20,177 nucleotides of DNA from positions 1 through 20,177 of the forward strand of contig USES01000018.1 of the NCBI GenBank assembly GCA_900553785.1, read 5' to 3'. The position numbers and the translations under genes are program-made. Source of the DNA: an uncultured Clostridium sp. Its GTDB lineage: Bacteria; Bacillota; Clostridia; TANB77; CAG-465. The notes beneath the pieces were generated by a model. The model was not told the origin of the DNA, did no database searches, and saw only the letters and a program-made list of their open reading frames with translations. This document shows positions 7,619-16,013 of the stretch, piece by piece; position 1 is the stretch's first letter; the number at the start of each line of letters is the position of its first letter.

Positions 7619-8698
7619 GTGAAAAAAACAAAAAGTGAAAAGTCTAGTGCATTAGAGTTAATTGAGGCTTTAGATGAATTACAAACAGAAAAAGGAATTA
7701 CTAAGGAGTATATGATTGAGTCAATGAAAATGGCTCTAGAAGCAGCTTACAAAAAGAATTATGAGACAGAAGAGGAAGTAAATGTAGATATTGATGATGT
7801 AACAGGTAAAGTATCTGTATATGCTCTAAAGACAGTTGTAAAAGATGTAGAGAACAAAGATACAGAGATTACTTTAGAAGAAGCTAGAGAAATTTCTAAA
7901 AAATATAAATTAGGAGATGTTGTAAGAATAGAAGTTACTCCTAAAAATTTCGGAAGAATAGCAGCTTCTGCAGGTAAGCAAATAATAATACAAAGACTTC
8001 GTGAAGCAGAACGTGATTTGGTATTTACTCAATATAACGGTAAACAAGGAGAAATTGTTGTAGGTGTTGTTCAACGTACAGATAAGGTTGGTATGATAGT
8101 AGACCTAGGACGTGTAGAGGCCCTAATTCCAACAAATGAGCTTGTTCCAACTGAAAGATTTGAATCACACCAAAGAATTAAGGCATATGTACAACGTGTT
8201 GAAGATTCTGGAAAATTTGGACCACAAGTAATACTTTCACGTCGTGATCCTGGATTTGTTAAAAAGTTATTTGAACTTGAGGTCCCAGAAATTGAAGAAG
8301 GAATTGTTGAAATAAAAGGTGTAGCAAGAGAAGCTGGCCAAAGAACAAAAATCGCTGTATGGTCAAATGATGAAAACATTGATCCAGTAGGTTCAAGTAT
8401 TGGTAAAAAGGGAATGAGAATTAACAAGATAAGTGAAGAGCTAAATGGAGAAAAAATAGACGTAATAGCATATAGCGATGACCTTCCAAGTTATATAGTT
8501 AATGCTTTAGCTCCAGCAGGAATACTTGCAATAGACATAAATGATGAAACTCATGTAGCAACAATAGTTGTACCAGATGAAGAATTATCTTTAGCTATTG
8601 GTGCAAAGGGGCAAAACGTAAGACTTGCGGCAATACTTACTGGTTGGAAAATAGATATAAAAACTAAATCAGATATAGAGAATACATATGTAGAGTAG
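7619..8698 (+). CDS. nusA: Transcription termination/antitermination factor NusA
   Basis: NusA binds RNA polymerase and nascent RNA, modulating pausing, termination and rRNA antitermination. The start is GTG 7619 with AAGGAG at 7603-7608, giving 359 residues. This is the short Firmicutes form without the C-terminal acidic repeats of the E. coli protein. Domains in order: N-terminal RNAP-binding domain (about 1-130), S1 domain (QGEIVVGVVQRTDKVGMIVDLGRVEALIP), then two KH domains, with GSSIGKKGMRINKI in KH1 and LAIGAKGQNVRLA in KH2. It sits between rimP (1-nt gap) and rnpM (12-nt gap). An in-frame ATG at 7562 lies inside rimP and is not used. Confidence 0.96.
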   Translation: MKKTKSEKSSALELIEALDELQTEKGITKEYMIESMKMALEAAYKKNYETEEEVNVDIDDVTGKVSVYALKTVVKDVENKDTEITLEEAREISKKYKLGDVVRIEVTPKNFGRIAASAGKQIIIQRLREAERDLVFTQYNGKQGEIVVGVVQRTDKVGMIVDLGRVEALIPTNELVPTERFESHQRIKAYVQRVEDSGKFGPQVILSRRDPGFVKKLFELEVPEIEEGIVEIKGVAREAGQRTKIAVWSNDENIDPVGSSIGKKGMRINKISEELNGEKIDVIAYSDDLPSYIVNALAPAGILAIDINDETHVATIVVPDEELSLAIGAKGQNVRLAAILTGWKIDIKTKSDIENTYVE

Positions 8699-8710
8699 GG
8701 AGCCTGTTTT

Positions 8711-8971
8711 ATGAAGTGCACAAGAACATGTATTGCGTGTAAAACAAAAGGGCCGAAAGAAAATTTTGTTCGTATTGTTGTAGATGATAATGGAGATAAT
8801 ATAATAGATATTGAGCAAAAACTAAACTCAAGAGGAGTATATATTTGTAATAAAAAGGAATGCATTGAACGTATTTTAAAGATGAAAGATGTGTCAAAAA
8901 TTCTTAAAATAAATACAACGAAAGAAAAATTTTTGAAAGTAATTTGTGAATTGGGGGAAAATATACATTGA
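8711..8971 (+). CDS. rnpM: YlxR-family RNA-binding protein (RNase P modulator RnpM)
   Basis: This 86-residue basic protein of the YlxR family is nearly always encoded between nusA and infB. It has the family's Cys-rich start CTRTCIACK (3-11) and the conserved SRGVYIC loop, which is usually GRGAYVC. B. subtilis YlxR was renamed RnpM after being shown to bind and modulate RNase P; transfer of that role here is by family. GGGAG (8698-8702) overlapping the nusA stop is the ribosome site. Its TGA overlaps the infB TTG start by two bases. The L7Ae-like ylxQ gene that commonly follows ylxR in Firmicutes is missing. Confidence 0.9.
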   Translation: MKCTRTCIACKTKGPKENFVRIVVDDNGDNIIDIEQKLNSRGVYICNKKECIERILKMKDVSKILKINTTKEKFLKVICELGENIH

Positions 8972-11805
8972 AAAAAATGAAGGTAGAGGAAATCGCAAAA
9001 AAACTTCAGGTAGACGTTGGAGTAATTGTAAGGAAACTAAATAAACTTGGCTACGACGTAAAAAATGGATCATCTGAAATAGATGAAGTTATTGGTAATA
9101 AAATTATTGCTAAAAATAGTGGACCTAAAGATGAACCACATATTATACGTAGACAGGTAAAAGTTGTTACAACAGATTCTAAAGGAAATGAAGTGGAGAA
9201 CATTACTACTAAAACAAATGGTAATATTCAAAAAACAAGCATAGTAAGAGAAAACAGAAAGCAAGACAGGCCATATAATAAAGAAGGCTTGGGTGTTGTT
9301 GTTTCTAATAGAAATAAAAATAGAATGCAAAATATTGTAGTAACACAAAATGGTAAAAAAATAGAACCTAAAAAAGAAGAAAAAGTTGAAGATGTTATAT
9401 TACCAGATAAAGAAACTTTAATCGGAGAAAAAAAGATAGTAAAAACAGAAGTAGATAATGTAAAGCAAGAGGCTAAACCTTATCAAAAAGAATTTAATAA
9501 AAGGCCGGACAACAATAACTACAATAATAGAAGAGATAATAATAACGGATATAAAAAGGACTTCAACAAATTTGGCGAAAATAGGAATCAAAATAAAGGG
9601 TTTCAGCCAAGAAACAATAATAATGGTCAACCAAATGGAAGAAATTTCTCAGATAATAGGCAAAATGGCGGGTTTAGAAAAGATAGAAACTCACAAAATG
9701 GCGGATATAAGAAGGACTTTAAAGATAATTCTACATATAAAGTTAATAGATTTATAAAAGAAAGCCAACTTACAGATACTATTCAAAAAGATAGTAGAGA
9801 TTATTCAGCTTCTCTTATAGACAAAAAGAAGTATAATGAAGAAAAATCACAGCCAGAAACTACAAAAAGAGAGAAGAAAAATGCAAATGTAATGCGTGAA
9901 CAGAATTCAAGAATTGAATTCAGTAAGTTTAGAGGAATGCAAGTATCTGAAGAAGGACTAATGGATTTATATGATAGAGGCGAAAACAGAAAATCTGGTG
10001 GTTCAAAGAAGAAAAAAGAAAAAGTTCAAATGAATACTACTAAGATAATTGCTCTAACAGAAATTGAAATTCCAGAAATTATAACAGTAAAAGAACTAGC
10101 TGAAACAATGAAAAAACAGGCATCTGAAGTTATTAAAAAGTTGTTTACAATGGGAATAATGGCAACTATTAATCAAGAGTTAGATTTTGATACGGCATAC
10201 CTTGTAGCAGGTGAATTTGGAATTACAGCTACAAAACAAGTTGTAGTTACTGAAGAAGATAAGTTATTTGATGATTCTGAAGATAGTGAAGAACTTCTTG
10301 AAGTTCGTCCTCCAATTATTACAATAATGGGGCATGTTGACCATGGTAAAACATCTTTACTAGATAAAATTAGATCAACAAATGTTGTTGCTGGTGAGTC
10401 TGGCGGTATTACGCAGCACATAGGAGCATATAAAGTTACAGTCAATGGACGTGATATTACTTTCTTAGACACTCCAGGACACGAAGCCTTTACGGAAATG
10501 AGAGCTCGTGGAGCACAAATTACAGATATAGTTGTAATAGTTGTTGCAGCTGATGACTCAATAAAGCCACAAACTATTGAGGCAATAAATCACGCAAAAG
10601 CAGCAGGTGTTCCAATAATTGTTGCTATAACTAAGATAGATAAAGAGGGCGCAGATATAGAACGTGTTAAACAAGATCTATTAGAATATGATTTGGTTTC
10701 TGAAGAATGGGGTGGAGACACAATTTGTGTGCCTGTATCTTCAAAAACTGGAGAAGGAATAGATACATTGCTTGAAATGATACTTCTTGTTGCAGATGTA
10801 AAAGACTTAAAAGCAAACCCATATAAACAAGCAAAGGGAACAGTAATAGAAGCAAAACTAGACAAAACACGTGGACCACTTGCTACTGTACTTGTACAAA
10901 GAGGTACTCTAAATGTGGGAGACATGATAGTTCTAGGAGATATAGTAGGTCGTGTTCGTTCTATGACTAACGACAAAGGCGAAAAAGTAAAAGAAGCAGG
11001 ACCATCTACTCCAGTAGAAATATTAGGTTTAGGACTTGTGCCACAAACTGGTGATGTATTCTATGAAGTAACAGATGAAAAAACTGCTCACAAACTTATT
11101 GCGAAGAGAAAAGCAGAGCATCGTCTAGAACTTATTAAACGTGGAAGCACAGTAACACTTGATGACTTGTTTAATAAGATACAAGATGGCAAGCTTAAGA
11201 ACTTAGATATAGTTTTAAGAGCTGATGTTCAAGGTTCTGTTCAAGCACTAAAATCTTCACTTGAAAAGTTGTCTTGTGATGAAGTAAGAGTAAGAGTAAT
11301 AGCAAGCAATACTGGTGGAATTACAGAGTCTGATGTAACTCTTGCAGGACTTTCAAATGCTATAATAATTGGCTTTAATGTAAGACCTGATGCGGCAGTA
11401 GTAAAAGCAGCTGAAAAAAGTGGTGTGGATATTAGACTATATAGCGTAATATATGATGCTATAGATGATGTTGAAGCTGCAATGAAAGGAATGTTAAAAC
11501 CTACATACAAAGAAGTAGTAGATGGAACTGCTGAAGTAAGACACATATTTAAGGTATCAAACGTTGGAACAATTGCTGGTTCATATGTAAAATCTGGAAA
11601 GATAGTAAGAGCAGGATCAGTTAGGGTAATACGTGATTCAGTAGTTGTATGTACAGCTAAAATCGAATCATTAAAACGTGAAAAAGATGATGCAAAAGAG
11701 GTAGCAGAAGGTTACGAATGTGGAATTAAACTTGAAAAGTTTAATGACATAAAAGAAGGCGACATTCTTGAATGTTTTGAAATGGTAGAAGAGGCAAGAA
11801 AATAA
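8968..11805 (+). CDS. infB: Translation initiation factor IF-2
   Basis: IF2 is the GTPase that brings formyl-Met-tRNA to the 30S subunit and promotes subunit joining. The TTG at 8968 is favoured over the in-frame ATG at 8977 because GGGGGA (8953-8958) is well placed only for the TTG. The 945 residues include an N-terminal IF2N helix domain (VEEIAKKLQVDVGVIVRKLNKLGYDV). A long Asn/Lys/Arg-rich linker follows (densest at about 178-254, with GYKKDF appearing twice), then a second IF2N segment. The G domain has G1 GHVDHGKT (455-462), G3 DTPGH (501-505) and G4 TKID (555-558), followed by domains II to IV. The linker makes it much longer than B. subtilis IF2, though such linkers vary widely. Confidence 0.97.
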   Translation: MKKMKVEEIAKKLQVDVGVIVRKLNKLGYDVKNGSSEIDEVIGNKIIAKNSGPKDEPHIIRRQVKVVTTDSKGNEVENITTKTNGNIQKTSIVRENRKQDRPYNKEGLGVVVSNRNKNRMQNIVVTQNGKKIEPKKEEKVEDVILPDKETLIGEKKIVKTEVDNVKQEAKPYQKEFNKRPDNNNYNNRRDNNNGYKKDFNKFGENRNQNKGFQPRNNNNGQPNGRNFSDNRQNGGFRKDRNSQNGGYKKDFKDNSTYKVNRFIKESQLTDTIQKDSRDYSASLIDKKKYNEEKSQPETTKREKKNANVMREQNSRIEFSKFRGMQVSEEGLMDLYDRGENRKSGGSKKKKEKVQMNTTKIIALTEIEIPEIITVKELAETMKKQASEVIKKLFTMGIMATINQELDFDTAYLVAGEFGITATKQVVVTEEDKLFDDSEDSEELLEVRPPIITIMGHVDHGKTSLLDKIRSTNVVAGESGGITQHIGAYKVTVNGRDITFLDTPGHEAFTEMRARGAQITDIVVIVVAADDSIKPQTIEAINHAKAAGVPIIVAITKIDKEGADIERVKQDLLEYDLVSEEWGGDTICVPVSSKTGEGIDTLLEMILLVADVKDLKANPYKQAKGTVIEAKLDKTRGPLATVLVQRGTLNVGDMIVLGDIVGRVRSMTNDKGEKVKEAGPSTPVEILGLGLVPQTGDVFYEVTDEKTAHKLIAKRKAEHRLELIKRGSTVTLDDLFNKIQDGKLKNLDIVLRADVQGSVQALKSSLEKLSCDEVRVRVIASNTGGITESDVTLAGLSNAIIIGFNVRPDAAVVKAAEKSGVDIRLYSVIYDAIDDVEAAMKGMLKPTYKEVVDGTAEVRHIFKVSNVGTIAGSYVKSGKIVRAGSVRVIRDSVVVCTAKIESLKREKDDAKEVAEGYECGIKLEKFNDIKEGDILECFEMVEEARK

Positions 11806-11806
11806 A

Positions 11807-12181
11807 ATGATGGTAGATAGAATAAATGAAGACATTAAATATTATGTGAGTAAAATAATTCGCGAAGATATTAAAAATCCTAGAATTACTGGTGTTATTT
11901 CTATAACATCAGTAAATACTACCAAGGATTTAAGATATGCGAAAATTTATGTTAGTATTTTTGGTACAAAATATACTCACCAAACATTTAATGAATTAAA
12001 AAAATCCAGTGGATATATAAGAAAACAATTAGCTTCAATGCTTAAAGCAAGAAATATACCAGATCTTGTTTTTGAGCTAGATGATTCTATGGAATATGGT
12101 TCACATATGGATGAAGTATTAAAAAAACTAGAATTGGAAGATGAAAATTTGCAGACTGGCTCAGATAGTAAAATGGAATAA
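11807..12181 (+). CDS. rbfA: 30S ribosome-binding factor RbfA
   Basis: RbfA binds immature 30S subunits near the 16S 5' helix and is released as maturation ends, acting in the same process as RimP. The 124-residue product carries the family core NPRITGVISITSVNTTKDLRYAKIYVS in a single KH-like domain, plus a short acidic C-terminal tail. Two consecutive ATG codons (11807 and 11810) could start it; the GAGG at 11791-11794 is weak, so translation is probably coupled to infB, whose stop lies 1 nt upstream. Confidence 0.94.
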   Translation: MMVDRINEDIKYYVSKIIREDIKNPRITGVISITSVNTTKDLRYAKIYVSIFGTKYTHQTFNELKKSSGYIRKQLASMLKARNIPDLVFELDDSMEYGSHMDEVLKKLELEDENLQTGSDSKME

Positions 12182-12208
12182 TATTTAGTATAAAGAGGGG
12201 GAAAACAT

Positions 12209-13153
12209 ATGAAAATTATAGACTATATAAACGAAGCACATAAAATATATATTGTGGCGCATATACGTCCAGATGGTGACGCTATAGGAAGTGCTTTTGC
12301 ACTAATGCTAGCATTAGAAAATATGGGAAAAGAAGCTCATGTGGTAATGACCTCTTATGCTAAAAAGTTTGAATTTTTAGAAGAAGTAAAGAAAGCTGTA
12401 AATTGTATTAGTGACGGTGAATATGATCTTTTAATATGTACTGATTGTTCGGACAAAAAAAGACTAGATATATCTTGTGAAGATTTTGAAAAAGCCAAAC
12501 ATGTAATTGCATTTGATCATCACAAAGCAAGTGTAGTTCCATGTGATGAAAGCATTATAGATGATGTAGCTCCAGCTACTTGTGAGATAATATATAAGTT
12601 TTTTAAAGAAAATAATATAGAAATAACTCCAAAAATAGCAGACTATTTGTATTTAGGACTTATGACCGATACTGGTAGCTTCAATTATGAAAGAACAACA
12701 GGAGCAACGTATGAAATTGCTGCTGATCTTATTAAAAAGGGAGCTAGATTTGTAAAGATATGTAAAACGATGAACGATGCTATATCTGAAGCTAAAGCTC
12801 GTCTTATAGCTTATTCACTTGAAAATATGAAAGTATATTACGGGGGTAAGCTTAGAATTGCTATTGCGACTCACGAAATATTGGATAGATTTGGCGTGGA
12901 CAAAGAAGAAGCTGAGGGTATAACCAACTATCTTAGAATGGTAGAGGGTACAGAACTTGCAGTATATATTAGAGGAATAGAGAATGGCAAATTTAAAGTA
13001 AGTTTACGTTCAGTAGATTATGTAGATTGTGCAAAACTTGCTATGTCTTTTGGTGGCGGTGGGCACATTCGTGCGGCTGGATTTGATACAGATAATGTAG
13101 ATGATGTGGTAGATAAAATAGTAGAAAAAATGAAGGAAGGATTAGAACATTGA
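12209..13153 (+). CDS. nrnA: DHH/DHHA1 bifunctional oligoribonuclease/pAp phosphatase NrnA
   Basis: This 314-residue phosphoesterase matches NrnA, which degrades 2-5-nt RNAs and dephosphorylates 3'-phosphoadenosine 5'-phosphate. The Mn-binding DHH motifs are His18, Asp22 and Asp24 (AHIRPDGDAIGS), an Asp in CTDCS, and DHH at 103-105. The DHHA1 substrate-binding glycine motif GGGGH is at 282-286. A strong AGAGGGGG (12194-12201) fixes the ATG. Placement between rbfA and truB is conserved in Bacillota. A close c-di-AMP/pApA phosphodiesterase activity is possible within the family and cannot be separated by eye. Confidence 0.92.
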   Translation: MKIIDYINEAHKIYIVAHIRPDGDAIGSAFALMLALENMGKEAHVVMTSYAKKFEFLEEVKKAVNCISDGEYDLLICTDCSDKKRLDISCEDFEKAKHVIAFDHHKASVVPCDESIIDDVAPATCEIIYKFFKENNIEITPKIADYLYLGLMTDTGSFNYERTTGATYEIAADLIKKGARFVKICKTMNDAISEAKARLIAYSLENMKVYYGGKLRIAIATHEILDRFGVDKEEAEGITNYLRMVEGTELAVYIRGIENGKFKVSLRSVDYVDCAKLAMSFGGGGHIRAAGFDTDNVDDVVDKIVEKMKEGLEH

Positions 13154-14022
13154 AGATAAGTGGAATACTAAATATAGACAAACCTGCGGGTATTACTTCA
13201 TATGATGTTGTAGATGTAATAAAAAAAGTTTTTCCTGGTTCTAAGGTTGGACATACAGGTACTCTTGATCCAGTTGCGACTGGTGTACTTCCAATACTTA
13301 TTGGCGATGCGACGAAACTGTCTGAAGGGCTAACGGCTGAGAATAAGTTATATAGAGTAAAAATGTTGTTAGGTGTTGAAACTAATACATATGATATAAC
13401 TGGCAAAATAATGTTTGCTTCAGTTGTTAATCAAGATGATATATATATTAGAGAAAGAATAAAGCGTTTTATAGGGAAACAAGAGCAGGTACCTCCTATA
13501 TATAGTGCTATTAAAGTGGATGGTAAAAGAGCTTACCAGTACGCTAGAGAGGGAAAGAAAGTAGAACTTAAGCCAAGAGAAATTGAAATATACGATATAA
13601 GCAATATAGCTGTAGACTTAAGAAAACATGAGGTCGATTTTGATGTGTATTGTTCAAAAGGAACTTATGTTAGAAGTTTAGTAAATGATATTGGCAAAAA
13701 AATCGGATGTGGCGCAACCATGATTGAACTTACTAGACTTAAAAATGGAGATTTCACAATAGATAAGAGCATTAAACTATATGACTTTTTAAAGTTAGAT
13801 ATAAATGAGATGCAAAAAAAAGTGATACCTATAGAAGAATACTATTATGATTTGAAAAAAGTTATGTTAAATAAGGAACAGTACTTGAAATTATATAATG
13901 GTGTTAAATTAGACATGGAAGATCAAGACAAACTTGTTAGAGTGTATTGCATGAACAAGTATAAAGGGCTTGGACAAATAAAGTCAAAAAAATTAAGTAG
14001 ATATATAATAGAAGAAGCATAG
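13150..14022 (+). CDS. truB: tRNA pseudouridine(55) synthase TruB
   Basis: TruB isomerises U55 in the T-loop of tRNAs and also acts as a tRNA chaperone. The 290-residue protein begins ISGILNIDKPAGITSYDVVD, with the catalytic Asp40 in HTGTLDPVATGVLP. PPIYSAIKVDGKRAYQYAREG and GTYVRSLVNDIG are further family blocks. A PUA-like C-terminal segment follows (LNKEQYLKLYNGV onward). It starts at TTG 13150, which overlaps the nrnA TGA as TTGA, with GAAGGAAGG about 9 nt upstream. This is the last gene of the operon; ribF, which often follows truB, is absent. Confidence 0.95.
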   Translation: MKISGILNIDKPAGITSYDVVDVIKKVFPGSKVGHTGTLDPVATGVLPILIGDATKLSEGLTAENKLYRVKMLLGVETNTYDITGKIMFASVVNQDDIYIRERIKRFIGKQEQVPPIYSAIKVDGKRAYQYAREGKKVELKPREIEIYDISNIAVDLRKHEVDFDVYCSKGTYVRSLVNDIGKKIGCGATMIELTRLKNGDFTIDKSIKLYDFLKLDINEMQKKVIPIEEYYYDLKKVMLNKEQYLKLYNGVKLDMEDQDKLVRVYCMNKYKGLGQIKSKKLSRYIIEEA

Positions 14023-14052
14023 ACATAGAGTTTTAAAGTTCTGTGCTTTTTT
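14015..14052 (+). terminator. Rho-independent terminator ending the rimP-truB operon
   Basis: AAGCATAGA (14015-14023) pairs with TCTGTGCTT (14040-14048, one G-U pair) across a 16-nt loop, and six T residues (14047-14052) follow the stem's final C. The 5' arm overlaps the end of truB. Confidence 0.8.
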
Positions 14053-14131
14053 ATATTGATTTATTTATATATAATATGGTATATAAATAATGTTAAGTAA
14101 ATATGAATTGATGTTTGAAAGGAGCTTTATA

Positions 14132-14383
14132 ATGAACCAAAGAACAGTTAAACCATTTACAATGTGGAAACATTTTAAGGGATCAAGAGCATTTGTAATT
14201 ACTGTTGCAAAGCATAGTGAAACAGGTGAAGAGCTAGTAGTTTATCGTTGTATGGACAATGAGGGAAATACTAATCACAAAGATGGAATATATGCAAGAC
14301 CATTAGAGATGTTTTTATCTGAAGTAGATCATGAAAAATATCCTGATGTTTCAGAGAAGTATCGTTTTGAGGAGATTATATAA
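14132..14383 (+). CDS. DUF1653-family small protein
   Basis: This 83-residue protein contains the blocks KHFKGSRAFVITVAKHSETGEELVVYRC, then YARPLEMFLSEVDHEKYPDVSEKYRFE, the hallmark of the DUF1653 family. No biochemical role is established that I know of. The start is ATG 14132, with a good AAAGGAG at 14118-14124; an in-frame ATG at 14090 lies in AT-rich promoter-like DNA without a ribosome site. A weak promoter may lie at about 14056-14085 (TTGATT with TATATA at 18 bp). It is a single-gene unit facing the minus-strand gene, sharing a two-way terminator with it. Confidence 0.82.
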   Translation: MNQRTVKPFTMWKHFKGSRAFVITVAKHSETGEELVVYRCMDNEGNTNHKDGIYARPLEMFLSEVDHEKYPDVSEKYRFEEII

Positions 14384-14408
14384 TAATTTATTAACTTATT
14401 ATTAAAAA

Positions 14409-14443
14409 TAGAGGGAATGTGTTTATGTTCCCTCTACTTTTTT
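14409..14443. terminator. Bidirectional terminator between convergent genes
   Basis: A 9-bp stem TAGAGGGAA/TTCCCTCTA (14409-14417 and 14428-14436) is flanked on the right by CTTTTTT and on the left by an A-rich run that reads as T-rich on the minus strand. It can therefore stop transcription from both sides. The minus-strand gene's TAG stop is the first three bases of its stem. Confidence 0.85.
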
Positions 14444-15888
14444 GAAAGTTTAACAGCTTCTTTTACAGCAATATAACTTCCATCATATATATGTATTTTA
14501 TTAGCTTTCATAATATTTTCGCACATTTTAGTAATATTTTGCCTTTCGTTAAGTAGCATATCTAACATTTGACTTGATTGAGAATATGTTCTACATTCTA
14601 TTGTACCATCCCCAAGTTCTGCAGAGCGGAGAGCGCCATAAGCTTCATGTGCTCCAACACGTCTAATTAGCATTTTAGGAATTGGATAGAAAGCAAGTTC
14701 ACTTGGTTTTGTTATCATAACATCAGTTTGTCTCATCAAAAGATTAGTAGAGTATACTGCAGCAAATATGTTTTTGTGGTAAAACACATGAATTCCATTT
14801 AAATCTTCATCATAAGAAGCTCTTGTACAAAATGTTTCTGTTGCATTAAAGTTGTTTGCATGAAAATAAGCAATTTTTTTGAATTCCGGCACTTTTTTTA
14901 TAATTTCTTCTAATACATTTTTATGGTCTCCAAGGTTTAAAAATATGCATGCTTTTCTCTCTTTAACATAAGGCATAAGATGTTTTAATATATGTTCAAT
15001 CATCTCAAGGCCTGCTCCTGCACCGCCTACTGGAATTAAGAATCTAATAGGTTTATTTTCTTCCATCCTTTTAATTCTTCTTTTACAATCTTTATTTATG
15101 TTACTTACTATTTCATGGTCTACATAGTGACCTGCAGTTACAATATCTTTTTCAGTCATGGTTTTCATTTTGCCTTGTCCCATATCAAACAAAGTTTTGT
15201 AGCCTAGGTATGAAGAAGGTGTTTGAACCGTGTGAAGAGCTCCTTCTGCTAAATGAAGTGCTATTGGAAAGTTGTCTGGAATTGCATTTACTACTGCTGT
15301 AAGCCCTGCATGAACAGCTGCTTGCGCTGGCCATGAATGGGTTGCTACAAATGGTACTGATTTTGGTAAATCCTGATAAACTCTAGTCATTAATTCACTG
15401 CTTTTCTGGTCTATTGCATTGCTATATAGCTTTTTATATGCGTTTTTGCTACCAGGCTCCCATAAGAGTTTATCAAAAAGAGCAGAATGTTGTGAAAGTC
15501 TCGAACCTAACGAATATAGTTTGTTTAAATATGATATAAGCTTACCACCGCTGGTGTCCCCAAACGAAACTAAGTCTAACCAATAAGGGGTATAACCTAA
15601 AGCATTAGCGCATGAAGCCATTGCCATAGCAATTCTGTAGTGTCCAAATCCCATACGAATATTTCCTATTATAACTGCATTTTCGGGTAATTCTAATTTT
15701 TTGTTTGATCTTGTTAAGTCTTGAACATTAAAATATTTATTAAGTATTGGGTTTGGTGTGGCTTTTAAGTGGTAAGTAAGCTTTGTGTCATCTCCAAATT
15801 TTAAAGTGTAACGTCTTTTTGTAAGGCACGCATCTAAATAGTAAAGTTCATCAATTTTATTTCCAAATACTTTTTTTGAATTTTCCAT
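14434..15888 (-). CDS. Putative GT-B-fold glycosyltransferase-like protein, function unknown
   Basis: The 484-residue protein is cytosolic by appearance, with no signal peptide or membrane helix. Three segments resemble GT-B enzymes of the MurG/MGDG-synthase type. The first is GNIRMGFGHYRIAMAMA (75-91), a glycine-rich N-domain loop with a His. The second is IPVGGAGAG (285-293), at the start of the C-domain. The third is TKPSELAFYPIP (393-404), like the nucleotide-sugar-binding segment with its invariant Glu. These similarities are from memory and by eye; neither donor nor acceptor can be named, and catalysis is not certain. The start has AAAAGAGGTTAA upstream (15894-15905 on the plus strand). 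It is transcribed alone, divergently from rlmB. Confidence 0.55.
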   Translation of the reverse strand: MENSKKVFGNKIDELYYLDACLTKRRYTLKFGDDTKLTYHLKATPNPILNKYFNVQDLTRSNKKLELPENAVIIGNIRMGFGHYRIAMAMASCANALGYTPYWLDLVSFGDTSGGKLISYLNKLYSLGSRLSQHSALFDKLLWEPGSKNAYKKLYSNAIDQKSSELMTRVYQDLPKSVPFVATHSWPAQAAVHAGLTAVVNAIPDNFPIALHLAEGALHTVQTPSSYLGYKTLFDMGQGKMKTMTEKDIVTAGHYVDHEIVSNINKDCKRRIKRMEENKPIRFLIPVGGAGAGLEMIEHILKHLMPYVKERKACIFLNLGDHKNVLEEIIKKVPEFKKIAYFHANNFNATETFCTRASYDEDLNGIHVFYHKNIFAAVYSTNLLMRQTDVMITKPSELAFYPIPKMLIRRVGAHEAYGALRSAELGDGTIECRTYSQSSQMLDMLLNERQNITKMCENIMKANKIHIYDGSYIAVKEAVKLSKK

Positions 15889-15915
15889 ATAAATTAACCT
15901 CTTTTATATATGAAA

Positions 15916-15944
15916 ATATTATCACAAGCTGTTTGGCTTTACAA
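15916..15944 (-). promoter_or_regulatory. Promoter of the minus-strand GT-B-like gene
   Basis: Read on the minus strand, TTGTAA (15944-15939) and TAATAT (15921-15916) are 17 bp apart, about 28 bp from the ATG at 15888. The -35 lies only 8 bp from the rlmB -35, so the two promoters are back to back. Confidence 0.7.
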
Positions 15945-15952
15945 CATAATTA

Positions 15953-15981
15953 TTGTATTTGTTTAAATATTGTGGTATACA
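15953..15981 (+). promoter_or_regulatory. Promoter of rlmB
   Basis: TTGTAT (15953-15958) and TATACA (15976-15981) are spaced 17 bp apart. The expected start of transcription is near 15988. A 14-bp perfect palindrome, TACATATATATGTA (15978-15991), overlaps the -10 and start site; it may be an operator or simply AT-rich sequence. Confidence 0.7.
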
Positions 15982-16013
15982 TATATATGTACATAAATTA
16001 TTGGAGGAAAAAC

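Noticed and set aside
15876..16013. 46-residue N-terminal extension of rlmB
   Set aside because: It covers both divergent promoters, has no ribosome site and is unlike any RlmB N-terminus; ATG 16014 follows GGAGGAAA.
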